From: Crocinitomicaceae bacterium
GTDB taxonomy: Bacteria > Bacteroidota > Bacteroidia > Flavobacteriales_D > Crocinitomicaceae
Direction of reading: 5' to 3'
Length of the DNA stretch: 64,000 bases
Assembly: GCA_002709305.1 (NCBI GenBank)
Contig: PAQM01000027.1
Coordinates: forward strand, 1-64,000
Positions within the stretch are counted from its first letter, which is position 1; every line of letters starts with the position of its first letter. This document shows, piece by piece, positions 38,383-48,639 of this stretch. The notes beneath the pieces are model-generated. The model saw only the letters and a list, made by a program, of their open reading frames with translations, was not told the DNA's origin and made no database searches. A program made the position numbers and the translations under genes.

Positions 38383-40170
38383 TTAATGTTCTTCTTCTCC
38401 TTCTTTTAATGGAATAATCTGAGAAATAAAATCCTCTTCTGCTCCTGGTTTAGAATAATCATAAGCCCATCTGTGAACTGTTGGCAATTCATTTGGCCAA
38501 TTACCGTGAATATGCTCCACTGGTGTAGTCCATTCTAGGGTGTTAGATTTCCAAGGGTTTTTATTGGCTTTAGGCCCTCTGAATATACTATAGAAAAAGT
38601 TAAATAAGAAAATAATCTGAGCTAATGCAGAAATAATTGCAAAAATTGTAATAATAACATTTAAATCAAACATTAAATTATAAGATTCCATGTCAAAATC
38701 TTGATATACAGAATAATTATAATACCTTCTTGGAGCACCTGCTAAACCAACAAAATGCATAGGGAAAAATACACCATAAGCACCGACTATTGTTATCCAA
38801 AAATGAACATAACCCATACGATTATTTAGCATCCTACCAAACATCTTTGGGAACCAATGATACACACCCGCAAACATGCCAAAAACAGCAGAAAGGCCCA
38901 TCACAACATGAAAATGTGCTACAACAAAGTAAGTGTCATGAATAGCAATGTCTAAAGCCGCATCAGCTAAAATAATGCCTGTAACTCCTCCTGTAATAAA
39001 TGTTGAGACTAAACCAATTGTAAATAACATTGCAGGAGTGTATACAATAGAACCTCTCCATAAAGTAGTTATATAATTGAATACTTTTACTGCAGATGGT
39101 ATAGCAATTAATAAGGTAGTAAACACAAACACCGAACCTAAAAAAGGATTCATTCCTGTAACAAACATATGATGAGCCCATACAATAAATGATAAAAATG
39201 CAATAGCTAAAATAGATCCAATCATAGCTCTATAACCAAATATCGGTTTCCGAGAATTAGTTGAAATAATTTCAGAAGATAATCCAAGGGCAGGAATTAA
39301 TACGATGTATACCTCAGGGTGACCTAAAAACCAAAATAAGTGTTGGTATAATAAAGGTGAACCACCATGTTGTGCAAGCATTTCTCCACCAACAATAATG
39401 TCAGACAAATAAAAACTAGTCCCTGCAACTCTATCCATGATTAATAATAGGACTGCTGAAAATAGAACTGGGAATGACAAAACACCTATAATTGCTGTAA
39501 TAAAAAAGGCCCAAATTGTTAAAGGTAGTCTTGTCATACTCATTCCTTTAGTTCGAAGGTTTAAAACCGTAACAATATAATTTAGAGACCCAATTAATGA
39601 TGATGCAATAAAAACTGACATTGACATAAGCCACAAAGTCATTCCTGTTCCAGATCCACTAACTGCTTGGGGTAAAGCTGAGAGAGGAGGATAGATGGTC
39701 CAACCAGCCATAGCAGGACCAGATTCAACAAATAGAGATGCCAACATAAGTATAGAAGACAAGAGAAAAAACCAATAAGATAACATATTTAAAAAGCCTG
39801 AAGCCATGTCACGAGCTCCTATTTGGAGAGGGATAAGTAAATTAGAAAATGTTCCTGATAAGCCTCCGGTTAGAAGAAAGAAAACCATAATAGTACCATG
39901 AATTGTCACTAGACCTAAATACATATCTTCTTTCATAATACCACCAGGAGCCCATTCTTCACCTAAAAATAAAGAAACAAAATCAGAACTTTCTCCTGGC
40001 CAAGCTAATTGCATCCTGAAAAGTGTAGACAATAACATTGCAACAATACCCATAAATACGGCAGTCATTAAAAACTGCTTTCCTATCATCTTATGGTCTT
40101 GACTAAAAATGTACTTTGACACAAATGTTTCATGGTGATGATCGTGGTTATCTTGATTTCCTTCACTCAT
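38383..40170 (-). CDS. ctaD: Cytochrome c oxidase subunit I
   Basis: A 595-residue membrane protein of the heme-copper oxidase family with twelve or so membrane segments. HPEVY (about 285, Cu-B/heme region), HHMF, and HDTYFVVAHFHVVMG (heme ligands) are present, so the catalytic core is complete. It reduces oxygen to water and pumps protons, receiving electrons from subunit II. It lies after coxB and actF; subunit III and IV genes are not in the window. Confidence 0.96.
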   Translation of the reverse strand: MSEGNQDNHDHHHETFVSKYIFSQDHKMIGKQFLMTAVFMGIVAMLLSTLFRMQLAWPGESSDFVSLFLGEEWAPGGIMKEDMYLGLVTIHGTIMVFFLLTGGLSGTFSNLLIPLQIGARDMASGFLNMLSYWFFLLSSILMLASLFVESGPAMAGWTIYPPLSALPQAVSGSGTGMTLWLMSMSVFIASSLIGSLNYIVTVLNLRTKGMSMTRLPLTIWAFFITAIIGVLSFPVLFSAVLLLIMDRVAGTSFYLSDIIVGGEMLAQHGGSPLLYQHLFWFLGHPEVYIVLIPALGLSSEIISTNSRKPIFGYRAMIGSILAIAFLSFIVWAHHMFVTGMNPFLGSVFVFTTLLIAIPSAVKVFNYITTLWRGSIVYTPAMLFTIGLVSTFITGGVTGIILADAALDIAIHDTYFVVAHFHVVMGLSAVFGMFAGVYHWFPKMFGRMLNNRMGYVHFWITIVGAYGVFFPMHFVGLAGAPRRYYNYSVYQDFDMESYNLMFDLNVIITIFAIISALAQIIFLFNFFYSIFRGPKANKNPWKSNTLEWTTPVEHIHGNWPNELPTVHRWAYDYSKPGAEEDFISQIIPLKEGEEEH

Positions 40171-40203
40171 TTATCTATATTTTAAATTTTTATTTTACAA
40201 TTG

Positions 40204-41388
40204 TTAATTAGAAGCAAAATATTTATCTCTAAATGTTTGTGTTGATTTATTATTCAACCAAATCTTGTAAGTATTTTCTTCTAATACTACTACCATCATT
40301 TTCATCTTATAATGAGCACCACCACATATTTTATTACACAAAAGGGCATAATTAAATTTCTTGTCATTTTTTTTCTCTCGCATTTCTAATGTTGTTAGAG
40401 TAGGGGTAAACTTCATCCTTGTGGTCATTCCAGGGACGGTATTCATTTGTGCACGAAAATGTGGGAAATAAGCTGAATGTATAACATCTTTAGATCTAAA
40501 ATTAAACTCATATTCTTTCCCCTTACATAGATAAAGGGTGTCTTTTTGAATGAAATCGTCCCAAGCTGTTGCATCTGAATTTGGGTCATGTCTTTCTTTC
40601 ATTTGATAAAGCAAACCTACAAGCTTATTTTTTCTGTCTAAATCTATTAAAAGAGATTCTCTATCAGAATCAGAGAAAATTAAATGTTCATCATTTAATT
40701 TGTCCTCTATTAAATTTATCCCATCACTACCACTCTCCATGTAATGAATGGCGGAATCAATAGTATTGGTAGTCATGATAGCTAGTTCATTATTGTCAGC
40801 AGTCAATTTATAATCAAATTTTCCTAAAATATTATCTAACCCTGAATAACGAGCAGTCCAATCAAATTGTTTAGAAAATAACTCTACTCGAATTGATTCA
40901 GGATTGGCGCTAGAGGTAACTTCATTCCAAGTTCTTAAACCTAAAATTATAATAACAGCTAAAACAAGAGCTGGTGCTATGGTCCACATCATCTCTAATT
41001 TATTGTTGTGTGGATAGAAGTATGCTGGAACACCAATTTTTTTAACATATTTATATGCAAATATGAATAATAAAGAGTTTGTTAGAAAGAAAACAGCAAT
41101 TATGATAATAAAATTTAAGTTCAATAACCAATCTGTCTCTTTTCCATGAACGGAAGCTGCTTCTCCACGACCAGTCCATCCGTATGATAACATTAACCAT
41201 ATAAATCCACCAAACAGAACGAACATAAATAAAAGCATCAAATTAGCATTAAACTTATTGTCTCGAGTACTAATTTCCGCTTCATTATTATTTCTCAATT
41301 TAGAAGATATTTCATATACTCTGATTAGCTGAGCAATCGCAATTACTCCTAAAATTATTACCCCTATTACAACTAATTTACTTACCAT
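40204..41388 (-). CDS. coxB: Cytochrome c oxidase subunit II
   Basis: A 394-residue protein, longer than classical subunit II. It has N-terminal membrane segments (about 4-25, 50-70, 95-115 and 135-155) and a Cu-A domain with CNKICGGAHYKM (CxxxC, His, Met) and an upstream His in VIHSAYFPHF. An extra segment of roughly 70 residues (near 200-270, acidic, ESGSDGINLIEDKLNDEH) lies in the periplasmic domain before the Cu-A site. It takes electrons from the c-hemes of alternative complex III. Confidence 0.93.
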   Translation of the reverse strand: MVSKLVVIGVIILGVIAIAQLIRVYEISSKLRNNNEAEISTRDNKFNANLMLLFMFVLFGGFIWLMLSYGWTGRGEAASVHGKETDWLLNLNFIIIIAVFFLTNSLLFIFAYKYVKKIGVPAYFYPHNNKLEMMWTIAPALVLAVIIILGLRTWNEVTSSANPESIRVELFSKQFDWTARYSGLDNILGKFDYKLTADNNELAIMTTNTIDSAIHYMESGSDGINLIEDKLNDEHLIFSDSDRESLLIDLDRKNKLVGLLYQMKERHDPNSDATAWDDFIQKDTLYLCKGKEYEFNFRSKDVIHSAYFPHFRAQMNTVPGMTTRMKFTPTLTTLEMREKKNDKKFNYALLCNKICGGAHYKMKMMVVVLEENTYKIWLNNKSTQTFRDKYFASN

Positions 41389-41398
41389 CTATTATAAA

Positions 41399-42586
41399 TT
41401 ATATTTCATGATGAATACTTTCGTCTAAGAATGGATGATTAACTGGACTAATCGGAGCTTTAGTCAAGTTATTCAAAATTACTCTTATAAAAATACCCGT
41501 CATTAAAACAACCATACCTATTTCTAAAAATCCAATTTTCGCTGTGGCGCCCATTGAACCTGCACATACCATAATATAAACGTCAATCCAGTGAAAAGCT
41601 AAAATAATTAATCCAACGATAGTTAAAATACCTGAATGACGTTTAGCCTCTCTTGACATAAATAATAACATTGGGAACACAAAGTTTACAACAAACATTC
41701 CAAAGTACATGACTTTATAATTTTCTATCCTCATCATGTAATAAGCAACCTCTTCTCCTATATTAGAATACCATATTAACATATATTGGGAAAACCATAA
41801 ATAAGACCATAAAAAAGATGTAGCAAAAATCCATTTACCAATATCATGAATGTGACTATCATTAACCTTTGTTAAATAACCTTGTTTTTTCAAGTACAAA
41901 GTGAGTAAAACTAGAACAACCATAGATGAACACCAAATTCCAGCAAATGTATACCAACCAAACAATGTAGAAAACCAATGAACATCTATAGACATTAACC
42001 AGTCCCATGAAGACGTAGAACTAAATACAGCAAAAAACACCAAAAATAAGGCTCCTTTTTTATAATTTTTAAAATGAATTTCTGTTCCTCCTTTAATGTC
42101 TTCTTCTAAAGATCTCTTTCTGAATCCTCTCCAAAAAATATAATATACCCCTAGGTATGCTATGGTTCTAATCCAAAAAAACAACTTATTTAAATAAAAT
42201 GATTTGCCTTTTATAATTTCATCATGAGCAACTACCTCAGGATCCATCCATGTATAGAGATGAGATCCATCATTAATTGTAATGACAAAAAGTGTAAGCA
42301 CCATAAAGCCAATTCCATAAGGAATGTATCCAGCAATACCCTCAATAACTCTCTTGATTAAAGCATACCAACCTGATTCAGTAGCATACGCTAAAGCTAA
42401 ATAAAACAAAGCCCCTAAGCCAATCGAAAAGAAGAAGAAACTATTTATTAAACTACTAGCTAAGATTCTTTGTGTTCTATTACTGTCTCCCCATACCAAA
42501 ATTATTCCGAGTAAAGTAAATATAAGCCCTATGGAAATTAATATTAAGGTGAACTTATTTGCTTTATTTGTTATTTTAAACTCCAT
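41399..42586 (-). CDS. actF: Alternative complex III subunit ActF
   Basis: A 395-residue integral membrane protein with about ten membrane segments, of the quinol:cytochrome c oxidoreductase ActF family. It partners with ActC and lacks cofactor motifs. Characteristic aromatic segments include DGSHLYTWMDPE and VFFAVFSSTSSWDWLMSIDVHW. It is last of the actABCDEF set and directly precedes coxB by 10 nt. Confidence 0.92.
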   Translation of the reverse strand: MEFKITNKANKFTLILISIGLIFTLLGIILVWGDSNRTQRILASSLINSFFFFSIGLGALFYLALAYATESGWYALIKRVIEGIAGYIPYGIGFMVLTLFVITINDGSHLYTWMDPEVVAHDEIIKGKSFYLNKLFFWIRTIAYLGVYYIFWRGFRKRSLEEDIKGGTEIHFKNYKKGALFLVFFAVFSSTSSWDWLMSIDVHWFSTLFGWYTFAGIWCSSMVVLVLLTLYLKKQGYLTKVNDSHIHDIGKWIFATSFLWSYLWFSQYMLIWYSNIGEEVAYYMMRIENYKVMYFGMFVVNFVFPMLLFMSREAKRHSGILTIVGLIILAFHWIDVYIMVCAGSMGATAKIGFLEIGMVVLMTGIFIRVILNNLTKAPISPVNHPFLDESIHHEI

Positions 42587-42601
42587 CTATCTTTTTATAA
42601 T

Positions 42602-43318
42602 TTATTGCTCTAAATTTGATGCGTCATTTAAATCAAAATTCCCATAATCAGGGTCTTGAAATTTTCTAACATAATGCACTAATGTCCATATTTCTTTTTT
42701 ATTTAAAAGAGAACTATGCGCACCCATCATACCTTTACCGTAGTATATAGAATAGAAGATTTGTCCATCACCCAAATTTGTTAGATTAGAATAATTTGGA
42801 ACTCCAGCGTAAGCACCACTTTTAACCATTGGGCCATTTCCATCTCCCTTTTTACCATGACAATGAGCACAATTTGAATTAAACAACTGCTTCCCTTCTT
42901 CGAAAATTTTTGTGCTATTTTCTAGAGTTAATTTTAATGGATTTTTATCAGAAACGGCCAAATCATATTGATTTATTTCTGATAAATCATCGTCATACAT
43001 ACCATGAGTAGTTTTCATAGAAATATGTGCTTTTCTATTATATGGCATCATTATACTAACTGTAGAAGAATCAGTGCCAACATATGGTATAGATCCATAA
43101 GGTGGCCTCTTGGCTGAACGTTTAAGTTTAATCTCTTTATTTTCTCTCCCTCTTATTTCAGCATAGTCAACGTAAGGTTCAATCGCTGGAGAACGATACA
43201 TGTCTGGCATATATTCCAAACCGGGACTGTCAGGGTCAGAAGAGCATGAGACAAAGTTAAGTAGGATAAAAAATACCGTTACTACCTTAATTAATGCTAT
43301 ATAATTTATTTTAATCAT
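42602..43318 (-). CDS. actE: Alternative complex III cytochrome c subunit ActE
   Basis: A 238-residue lipoprotein cytochrome c with signal peptide ending FVSCSS (Cys about 26). One heme motif CAHCH near 149 and an axial Met candidate in GKGMMGAHSS. It is the mono-heme subunit that passes electrons from ActA toward oxidase. Lies 15 nt upstream of actF. Confidence 0.92.
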   Translation of the reverse strand: MIKINYIALIKVVTVFFILLNFVSCSSDPDSPGLEYMPDMYRSPAIEPYVDYAEIRGRENKEIKLKRSAKRPPYGSIPYVGTDSSTVSIMMPYNRKAHISMKTTHGMYDDDLSEINQYDLAVSDKNPLKLTLENSTKIFEEGKQLFNSNCAHCHGKKGDGNGPMVKSGAYAGVPNYSNLTNLGDGQIFYSIYYGKGMMGAHSSLLNKKEIWTLVHYVRKFQDPDYGNFDLNDASNLEQ

Positions 43319-43327
43319 ATTTAATTA

Positions 43328-43861
43328 TTATATCTCTTTTTGTTCAATTTCAACAAAACTAGTTTCTTTAATAAAAGCTTCTAATTCCTTTGCAGAATAA
43401 TTTGAATTTTGAGACGCTCTTAATTCAATTACAAAACGATCATCTGTTGTTCTCACATCTGGATTCTGAGCTTTCATACCAGGTAAAGTCCTATTAGCAA
43501 TAAAATAAGTAATTGCCATACCATGAGCTGCACATAATACAGTAAACTCAAATGAAATTGGAATAAAAGCTAACATATTCTCTAAATAAGAGAAATTAGG
43601 TTTACCTCCAATATTCATAGGCCAATCAACAACCATAAAATATCTCATCCCTACAGTCGCGAGAGTCAATCCAATTAATCCATATATAAATGCAAATATT
43701 CCTAAACGAGTATGTTCTACACCAATTATTGGATCTATTCCATGAATAGGAAATGGGGAGAAAACTTCATGAACTTTTACTCCTTTCGAAACAAGATGTT
43801 TTGCACTCTCTTTTAAAACATCATCGTCATCATACATTGCATATATTAGTTTATCAGCCAT
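43328..43861 (-). CDS. actD: Alternative complex III subunit ActD
   Basis: A 177-residue protein of the DUF3341 (ActD) family: cytoplasmic N-terminal domain with VKVHEVFSPFPIHGID, two membrane segments (about 60-80 and 97-120) and a C-terminal domain RFVIELRASQNSNYS. It holds no cofactor. Lies 1 nt from actC and 9 nt from actE. Confidence 0.92.
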   Translation of the reverse strand: MADKLIYAMYDDDDVLKESAKHLVSKGVKVHEVFSPFPIHGIDPIIGVEHTRLGIFAFIYGLIGLTLATVGMRYFMVVDWPMNIGGKPNFSYLENMLAFIPISFEFTVLCAAHGMAITYFIANRTLPGMKAQNPDVRTTDDRFVIELRASQNSNYSAKELEAFIKETSFVEIEQKEI

Positions 43862-43862
43862 T

Positions 43863-45290
43863 CTATTTTGAATTAGATTTTTTAGCTTTTTTTAATTCTG
43901 ATTTACTCTTTATTTTAATATTTGTACCATTTTTATATGACTCCCCAGATGATTTCAAAATTGATTTAATTTCAGCAATAGGTAATACAGGGAAATATCT
44001 AGCAAATAATAAGAAGAAAACAAAAAATAAACCAATAGTACCAATATATACACCTATATCGATATGACTAGGGTAATGCATGCTCCAAGAAGAAGGAAGA
44101 TAGTCTCGATGAAGAGATGTAACAATAATTACATAACGTTCGAACCACATACCAATATTAACAACAATTGAGATAATGAATGTAAATAATAAACTTCTTC
44201 TTAATCGTCTAAACCACATTAATTGTGGTGAAATAACGTTACAAGTCATCATCGACCAATAAGCCCACCAATATGGTCCTGTAGCTCTATTTATAAATGC
44301 ATAAGCCTCATATTCTACACCAGAATACCAAGAAACAAACAACTCTGTTATGTACGCTGTACCTACTATTGAACCAGTAACCATAATTACAATATTCATA
44401 TACTCAACATGCTTTGTGTGAATATATGCTTCCAATTTCATTGCTTTACGCATAATAAGCATCAATGTCTGAACCATTGCAAAACCAGAGAATACAGCTC
44501 CAGCAACAAAATATGGAGGAAAAATTGTTGTATGCCAACCTGGAATAACTGATGTGGCAAAATCAAAGGATACTATAGAGTGAACTGAGAAAACAAGTGG
44601 TGTTGCTAATCCAGCTAAAACTAATGAGATCAACTCAAACCTATTCCAATGTTTTGCACGACCTGACCAACCAAAAGATAAAATACTATACATCTTCTTA
44701 GAGATTGGTTTCTTTGATCTATCTCTAATAGTAGCAAAATCTGGAATTAAACCTATATACCAAAAAACCAATGAAACTGATAGATATGTTGATATAGCAA
44801 ACACATCCCAAAGAAGTGGGGAATTAAAGTTAACCCATAAAGATCCAAATTGATTGGGTATAGGCATAACCCAATACCCAACCCATAAACGCCCCATATG
44901 AATTAAAGGGAACAATCCTGCCATAAATACTGCGAATATGGTCATAGCTTCCGCTGAACGGTTTATAGCCATTCTCCATTTTTGACGGAATAATAAAAGT
45001 ACAGCTGAAATTAATGTCCCAGCATGTCCGATACCAACCCACCAAACAAAGTTAGTTATATCCCAAGCCCATCCAATTGTCTTATTTAATCCCCAAACAC
45101 CAACACCAGTACCTAATAAATATAAAATACAACCAATACCATATATACCTATAATTAAAGCTATACCAAAGAGAATATACCATGTTCTTGGAGCTTTATC
45201 TTCTATAGGCTTACATACATCTTGCGTGACATCATTGAAGGTCTTATGTCCTAATATAAGTGGCTCTCTGATCGCTGATTCTTTATGCAT
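43863..45290 (-). CDS. actC: Alternative complex III subunit ActC (NrfD-like)
   Basis: A 475-residue integral membrane protein of the NrfD/PsrC family with about ten membrane segments, which carries the quinol site together with ActB. Typical signatures include NFVWWVGIGHAGTLISAVLL and SFDFATSVIPGWHTTIF. The C-terminal 40 residues are Lys/Ser-rich and cytoplasmic. It lies after actB with 19 nt between. Confidence 0.94.
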   Translation of the reverse strand: MHKESAIREPLILGHKTFNDVTQDVCKPIEDKAPRTWYILFGIALIIGIYGIGCILYLLGTGVGVWGLNKTIGWAWDITNFVWWVGIGHAGTLISAVLLLFRQKWRMAINRSAEAMTIFAVFMAGLFPLIHMGRLWVGYWVMPIPNQFGSLWVNFNSPLLWDVFAISTYLSVSLVFWYIGLIPDFATIRDRSKKPISKKMYSILSFGWSGRAKHWNRFELISLVLAGLATPLVFSVHSIVSFDFATSVIPGWHTTIFPPYFVAGAVFSGFAMVQTLMLIMRKAMKLEAYIHTKHVEYMNIVIMVTGSIVGTAYITELFVSWYSGVEYEAYAFINRATGPYWWAYWSMMTCNVISPQLMWFRRLRRSLLFTFIISIVVNIGMWFERYVIIVTSLHRDYLPSSWSMHYPSHIDIGVYIGTIGLFFVFFLLFARYFPVLPIAEIKSILKSSGESYKNGTNIKIKSKSELKKAKKSNSK

Positions 45291-45309
45291 GGATAGGTTT
45301 TATTACAAA

Positions 45310-48300
45310 TTAATGACTACTTTGATTTTCTTCATGTGCATGAGAATGATTTCCACCATGAGTTTCGTTATCACCATGATGAATAGATTCTTTAACTACT
45401 TGAAGAGATTCAACTTCTTTATCTTCCTCATTCCTTACCTTAACTTTATACCATATATTTGGTTTAACACCAATTTCTTCTAGAACTTGATATGATCTTT
45501 TATCTTCAGAACTTGCTCGTACGTTAGAATTAACATCATTCCAATCTCCAAAAGTAATTGCCCCTGCAGGACACGCATCGCCACAAACTGAAGATGTATC
45601 TTTATCTGTGATTGGTCTACTTTCAGATTTTGCTTTCAATTTAGCAGCCTGAATATTTTGAACACACATAGAGCATTTCTCCATTACACCTCTAGTTCTA
45701 ACTGTAACATCAGGATTTAAAACCATACGACCTAAATCATCCTGTGCAGGATTAATTTCGGCTTGAGCCTTATAAGAAGGATAATTAAACCAATTAAAAC
45801 GACGAACTTTATATGGACAATTGTTAGCACAATATCTAGTACCTATACATCTATTATAGGTCATTTGATTTAACCCTTCATTACTGTGTGTTGTAGCTGC
45901 AACAGGACAAACTGTTTCACATGGAGCATGATTACAATGTTGACACATCATAGGTTGGTGTACAACTTTAGGATTTAAAGCAGGATGTTCAGCATCAGCA
46001 AACCATTCCATTTTACTTTTATTGTGATCACTTCTAAGCCCAACATTAGCCTCTTCTTCAGAAGAAAAGTACCTGTCAATTCTTAACCAATGCATTTCAC
46101 GACCTTTTCTAACCTCCGTTTTACCTACTACTGGCACATTGTTTTCAGCTTGACAGGCTATTAGGCAAGTCCCACAACCAAAACATTTGTTTAAATCGAT
46201 TGTCATAGCCCAACGATGTCCAATTTTTTCTACTGGATGAGCATCCCATAAATCAAAATCTTCTACTGGAGCATCTACATGATGACCATGATCGTCGAGC
46301 TTCTGAAGGGTATGATCAGGATTATATGATTGTTTATCTTTCGATTTATAAACATCTAAAGTAGTTTCTCTGATAATTGAGTGACGCCCCATAACAGTGG
46401 AATGAATTTGAGTCGCAGCAATTAAATACTTTTCATCCAACTTTTGAATATCTCCAGATGTTTCATAACAGTTGGTCCCATTAAAAAGTTGAACAAATTT
46501 AAATGCATTCTGGCCAATTGGGAGAGGATTACCATTATTATCCGTGTGATAACCTCCATACTCTTTAGTCTGATATGCGGCTTTACCTATTTTTTCACCA
46601 TTACCTCCTCGACCATAGCCTAAAGCAACTCCAACTGTACCTAGAGCTTGACCTGGTAAAGGATAAACAGGTAATTTAAGTTCAGCCTTTCCAACCTTTA
46701 TTGTAGCAAGATCTAATCCATTTTCTTGATCAAAAGTAGTAGCATACTCCTTCATTTCAAGAGGATTCATTGTGATGTAATTGTCCCAAGTAACTTTAGT
46801 CATAGGGTCTGGCATTTCCTGCAACCAAGGATTATTAGCTTGTAAGCCAATACCCAAACTAGCTTTTTGATATAAGACTATTTCATGTTTTCCTGAAAAC
46901 TTAGGGAATTTTAACCCCGATAATGAAATAGAATTAAACTCCGTATCTTTAGTGTCTGAAATTTCAGAAGAGCTAACAGAACTATTATGTACTAAAATAT
47001 TCCAATCTGATTGTTTATAATTAGAAGAATTACCTAGTCTTTCTCGAATTGTATTTTCCCAATGATTTTTAATGAAATCATAGGCAACTTTAGAATCTTT
47101 ACCACCTCTATCTGACTTATTAGACCATACAAGAATTGATTCTATAACAGAAGCTGTATTATGAAGTGGTCGAATAGTTGGTTGAGCAATGCTGAAATGG
47201 TTTTTTACTGGCATATAATCTAACCAAGATTCTAAAGCATGATGATCAGGAACAACATATTTACAAAGAGACGCTGTTTCATCTGCATATAGAGAAAATG
47301 AAATAGACGTTTTAATTTTTTTGATCGCTCTACCAAAATCCGACCCATCAGATAAAGAGTAAACAGGATTAACTCCATAAAACATAACTGCATCAGGCAA
47401 ATCACCATTTATGGAATTTTTAACAAAAGAATCCATAATTAAATCATCTGATTTAAAAAGATTAATTGGATTATTTATATTTATTGTAGACCTGTAGGCT
47501 CCCAACACAAAATTCAATTTATTTGTCAAAATCTGGATAGAAGTCTCGTTTGAACCACAAACGACTAAAGAATTAGATTCTGATTTTTTTAATGAAATAA
47601 TCGCTTCTTTAACTTTAGCTTCGATATCTTTATTTAACTTAAAAGGAAAATCTACTTTTACTCCAAAAGCATTTAGCATGTATGCTAAAACAGCTTTTTG
47701 TTCAGAAGGTTTTATCATCCCTCTAACATCAGCATTAGATCCAGTAATTGACATTACTGACTCAAACTGGAAATGCTTTGACATCCATTCTCCATCAGGA
47801 TCTCTTCTAGCTCCATACTGACCAGAAAACTGAGTTGGCATTAGCCAAGAATTCAGGAAGTCTGCTCCTATACTAACTATAGTTTTAGCTTTAGAAAAAT
47901 CATAACTTGGTATAAAACCAATATTTGAATCTGAATTTTCACTTAAGAATGAAACTTTATTTGCATTACGGATTCCTGAATAGGAGACGGCGTCATATTG
48001 AATGTGTTCTATTTGTGAATTTGGCAGAGAATCTTTCATAGTAGAAATTGCCTCTGAAATAGAAGGGCTAATAATTGTGTTTGAAACAATTACGATTTTC
48101 TTCGCAGATTCTAATCCAGAACGAATTTTAGTATCTACTTCTAAGTAATTTGCTTTTTGACCATCAATAGTAGGATTTTTCAATCTTTCACTATCATAAA
48201 GACTTAAAACTGAAGCTACAATTTGAGGATTAGTATTACCATGAGTAATACCATAGTCTTTATTGCCTTTTATCAAGATAGGGCGACCTTCTCTAGTCTT

Positions 48301-48627
48301 CACTAAAATACTTGCATATGAGTTTCCATCATAGTATGTAGAAGCATACCATGTTGCAAGACCCGGAGTGACATTTTCAGGCTTGTTAACATAAGGAATT
48401 GCCTTAGTAACAGGAGCCTCACATGCTGCGACAGTTGCAGCAGCAACACTAAAACCTAAAAATTTCAAGAAATCTCTTCGACCAGTAGATGATTCTTGAA
48501 GACTTTCGTCTCCCAAGAAATCTTGAACCGAATTTTCAATTGGAAACTCTCTATTAGCAGACTCAAGATAAGAGTCTGTTTCTTTAAGTTCGCCTATGTC
48601 TTTCCAATATTTCCTTTCCTTTGCCAT
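45310..48627 (-). CDS. actB: Alternative complex III molybdopterin-like and Fe-S subunit ActB
   Basis: A 1105-residue fusion. N-terminal GRRDFLKFLGFSVAAATVAAC resembles a variant TAT signal with a Cys. Residues about 75-700 are a molybdopterin-oxidoreductase-like domain that in ActB has no metal cofactor. The C-terminal part has ferredoxin-type clusters: CFGCGTCLIAC, CQHCNHAPCETVC, CIGTRYCANNC, and CSMC with CGDAC near 1030, consistent with the four Fe-S clusters of ActB. The His-rich end (HHGDNETHGGNHSHAHEEN) may bind metal. Confidence 0.94.
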   Translation of the reverse strand: MAKERKYWKDIGELKETDSYLESANREFPIENSVQDFLGDESLQESSTGRRDFLKFLGFSVAAATVAACEAPVTKAIPYVNKPENVTPGLATWYASTYYDGNSYASILVKTREGRPILIKGNKDYGITHGNTNPQIVASVLSLYDSERLKNPTIDGQKANYLEVDTKIRSGLESAKKIVIVSNTIISPSISEAISTMKDSLPNSQIEHIQYDAVSYSGIRNANKVSFLSENSDSNIGFIPSYDFSKAKTIVSIGADFLNSWLMPTQFSGQYGARRDPDGEWMSKHFQFESVMSITGSNADVRGMIKPSEQKAVLAYMLNAFGVKVDFPFKLNKDIEAKVKEAIISLKKSESNSLVVCGSNETSIQILTNKLNFVLGAYRSTININNPINLFKSDDLIMDSFVKNSINGDLPDAVMFYGVNPVYSLSDGSDFGRAIKKIKTSISFSLYADETASLCKYVVPDHHALESWLDYMPVKNHFSIAQPTIRPLHNTASVIESILVWSNKSDRGGKDSKVAYDFIKNHWENTIRERLGNSSNYKQSDWNILVHNSSVSSSEISDTKDTEFNSISLSGLKFPKFSGKHEIVLYQKASLGIGLQANNPWLQEMPDPMTKVTWDNYITMNPLEMKEYATTFDQENGLDLATIKVGKAELKLPVYPLPGQALGTVGVALGYGRGGNGEKIGKAAYQTKEYGGYHTDNNGNPLPIGQNAFKFVQLFNGTNCYETSGDIQKLDEKYLIAATQIHSTVMGRHSIIRETTLDVYKSKDKQSYNPDHTLQKLDDHGHHVDAPVEDFDLWDAHPVEKIGHRWAMTIDLNKCFGCGTCLIACQAENNVPVVGKTEVRKGREMHWLRIDRYFSSEEEANVGLRSDHNKSKMEWFADAEHPALNPKVVHQPMMCQHCNHAPCETVCPVAATTHSNEGLNQMTYNRCIGTRYCANNCPYKVRRFNWFNYPSYKAQAEINPAQDDLGRMVLNPDVTVRTRGVMEKCSMCVQNIQAAKLKAKSESRPITDKDTSSVCGDACPAGAITFGDWNDVNSNVRASSEDKRSYQVLEEIGVKPNIWYKVKVRNEEDKEVESLQVVKESIHHGDNETHGGNHSHAHEENQSSH

Positions 48628-48639
48628 TTTGTTAATTAA

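Noticed and set aside
43753-44067. Plus-strand ORF of 104 codons antisense to actC-actD
   Set aside because: It spans the junction of two well-supported minus-strand genes and has no recognisable features.
45310-48627. ActB as an active molybdenum enzyme
   Set aside because: The molybdopterin-like domain lies in the ActB family, known to lack the cofactor; the sequence follows that family including its order of Fe-S motifs.
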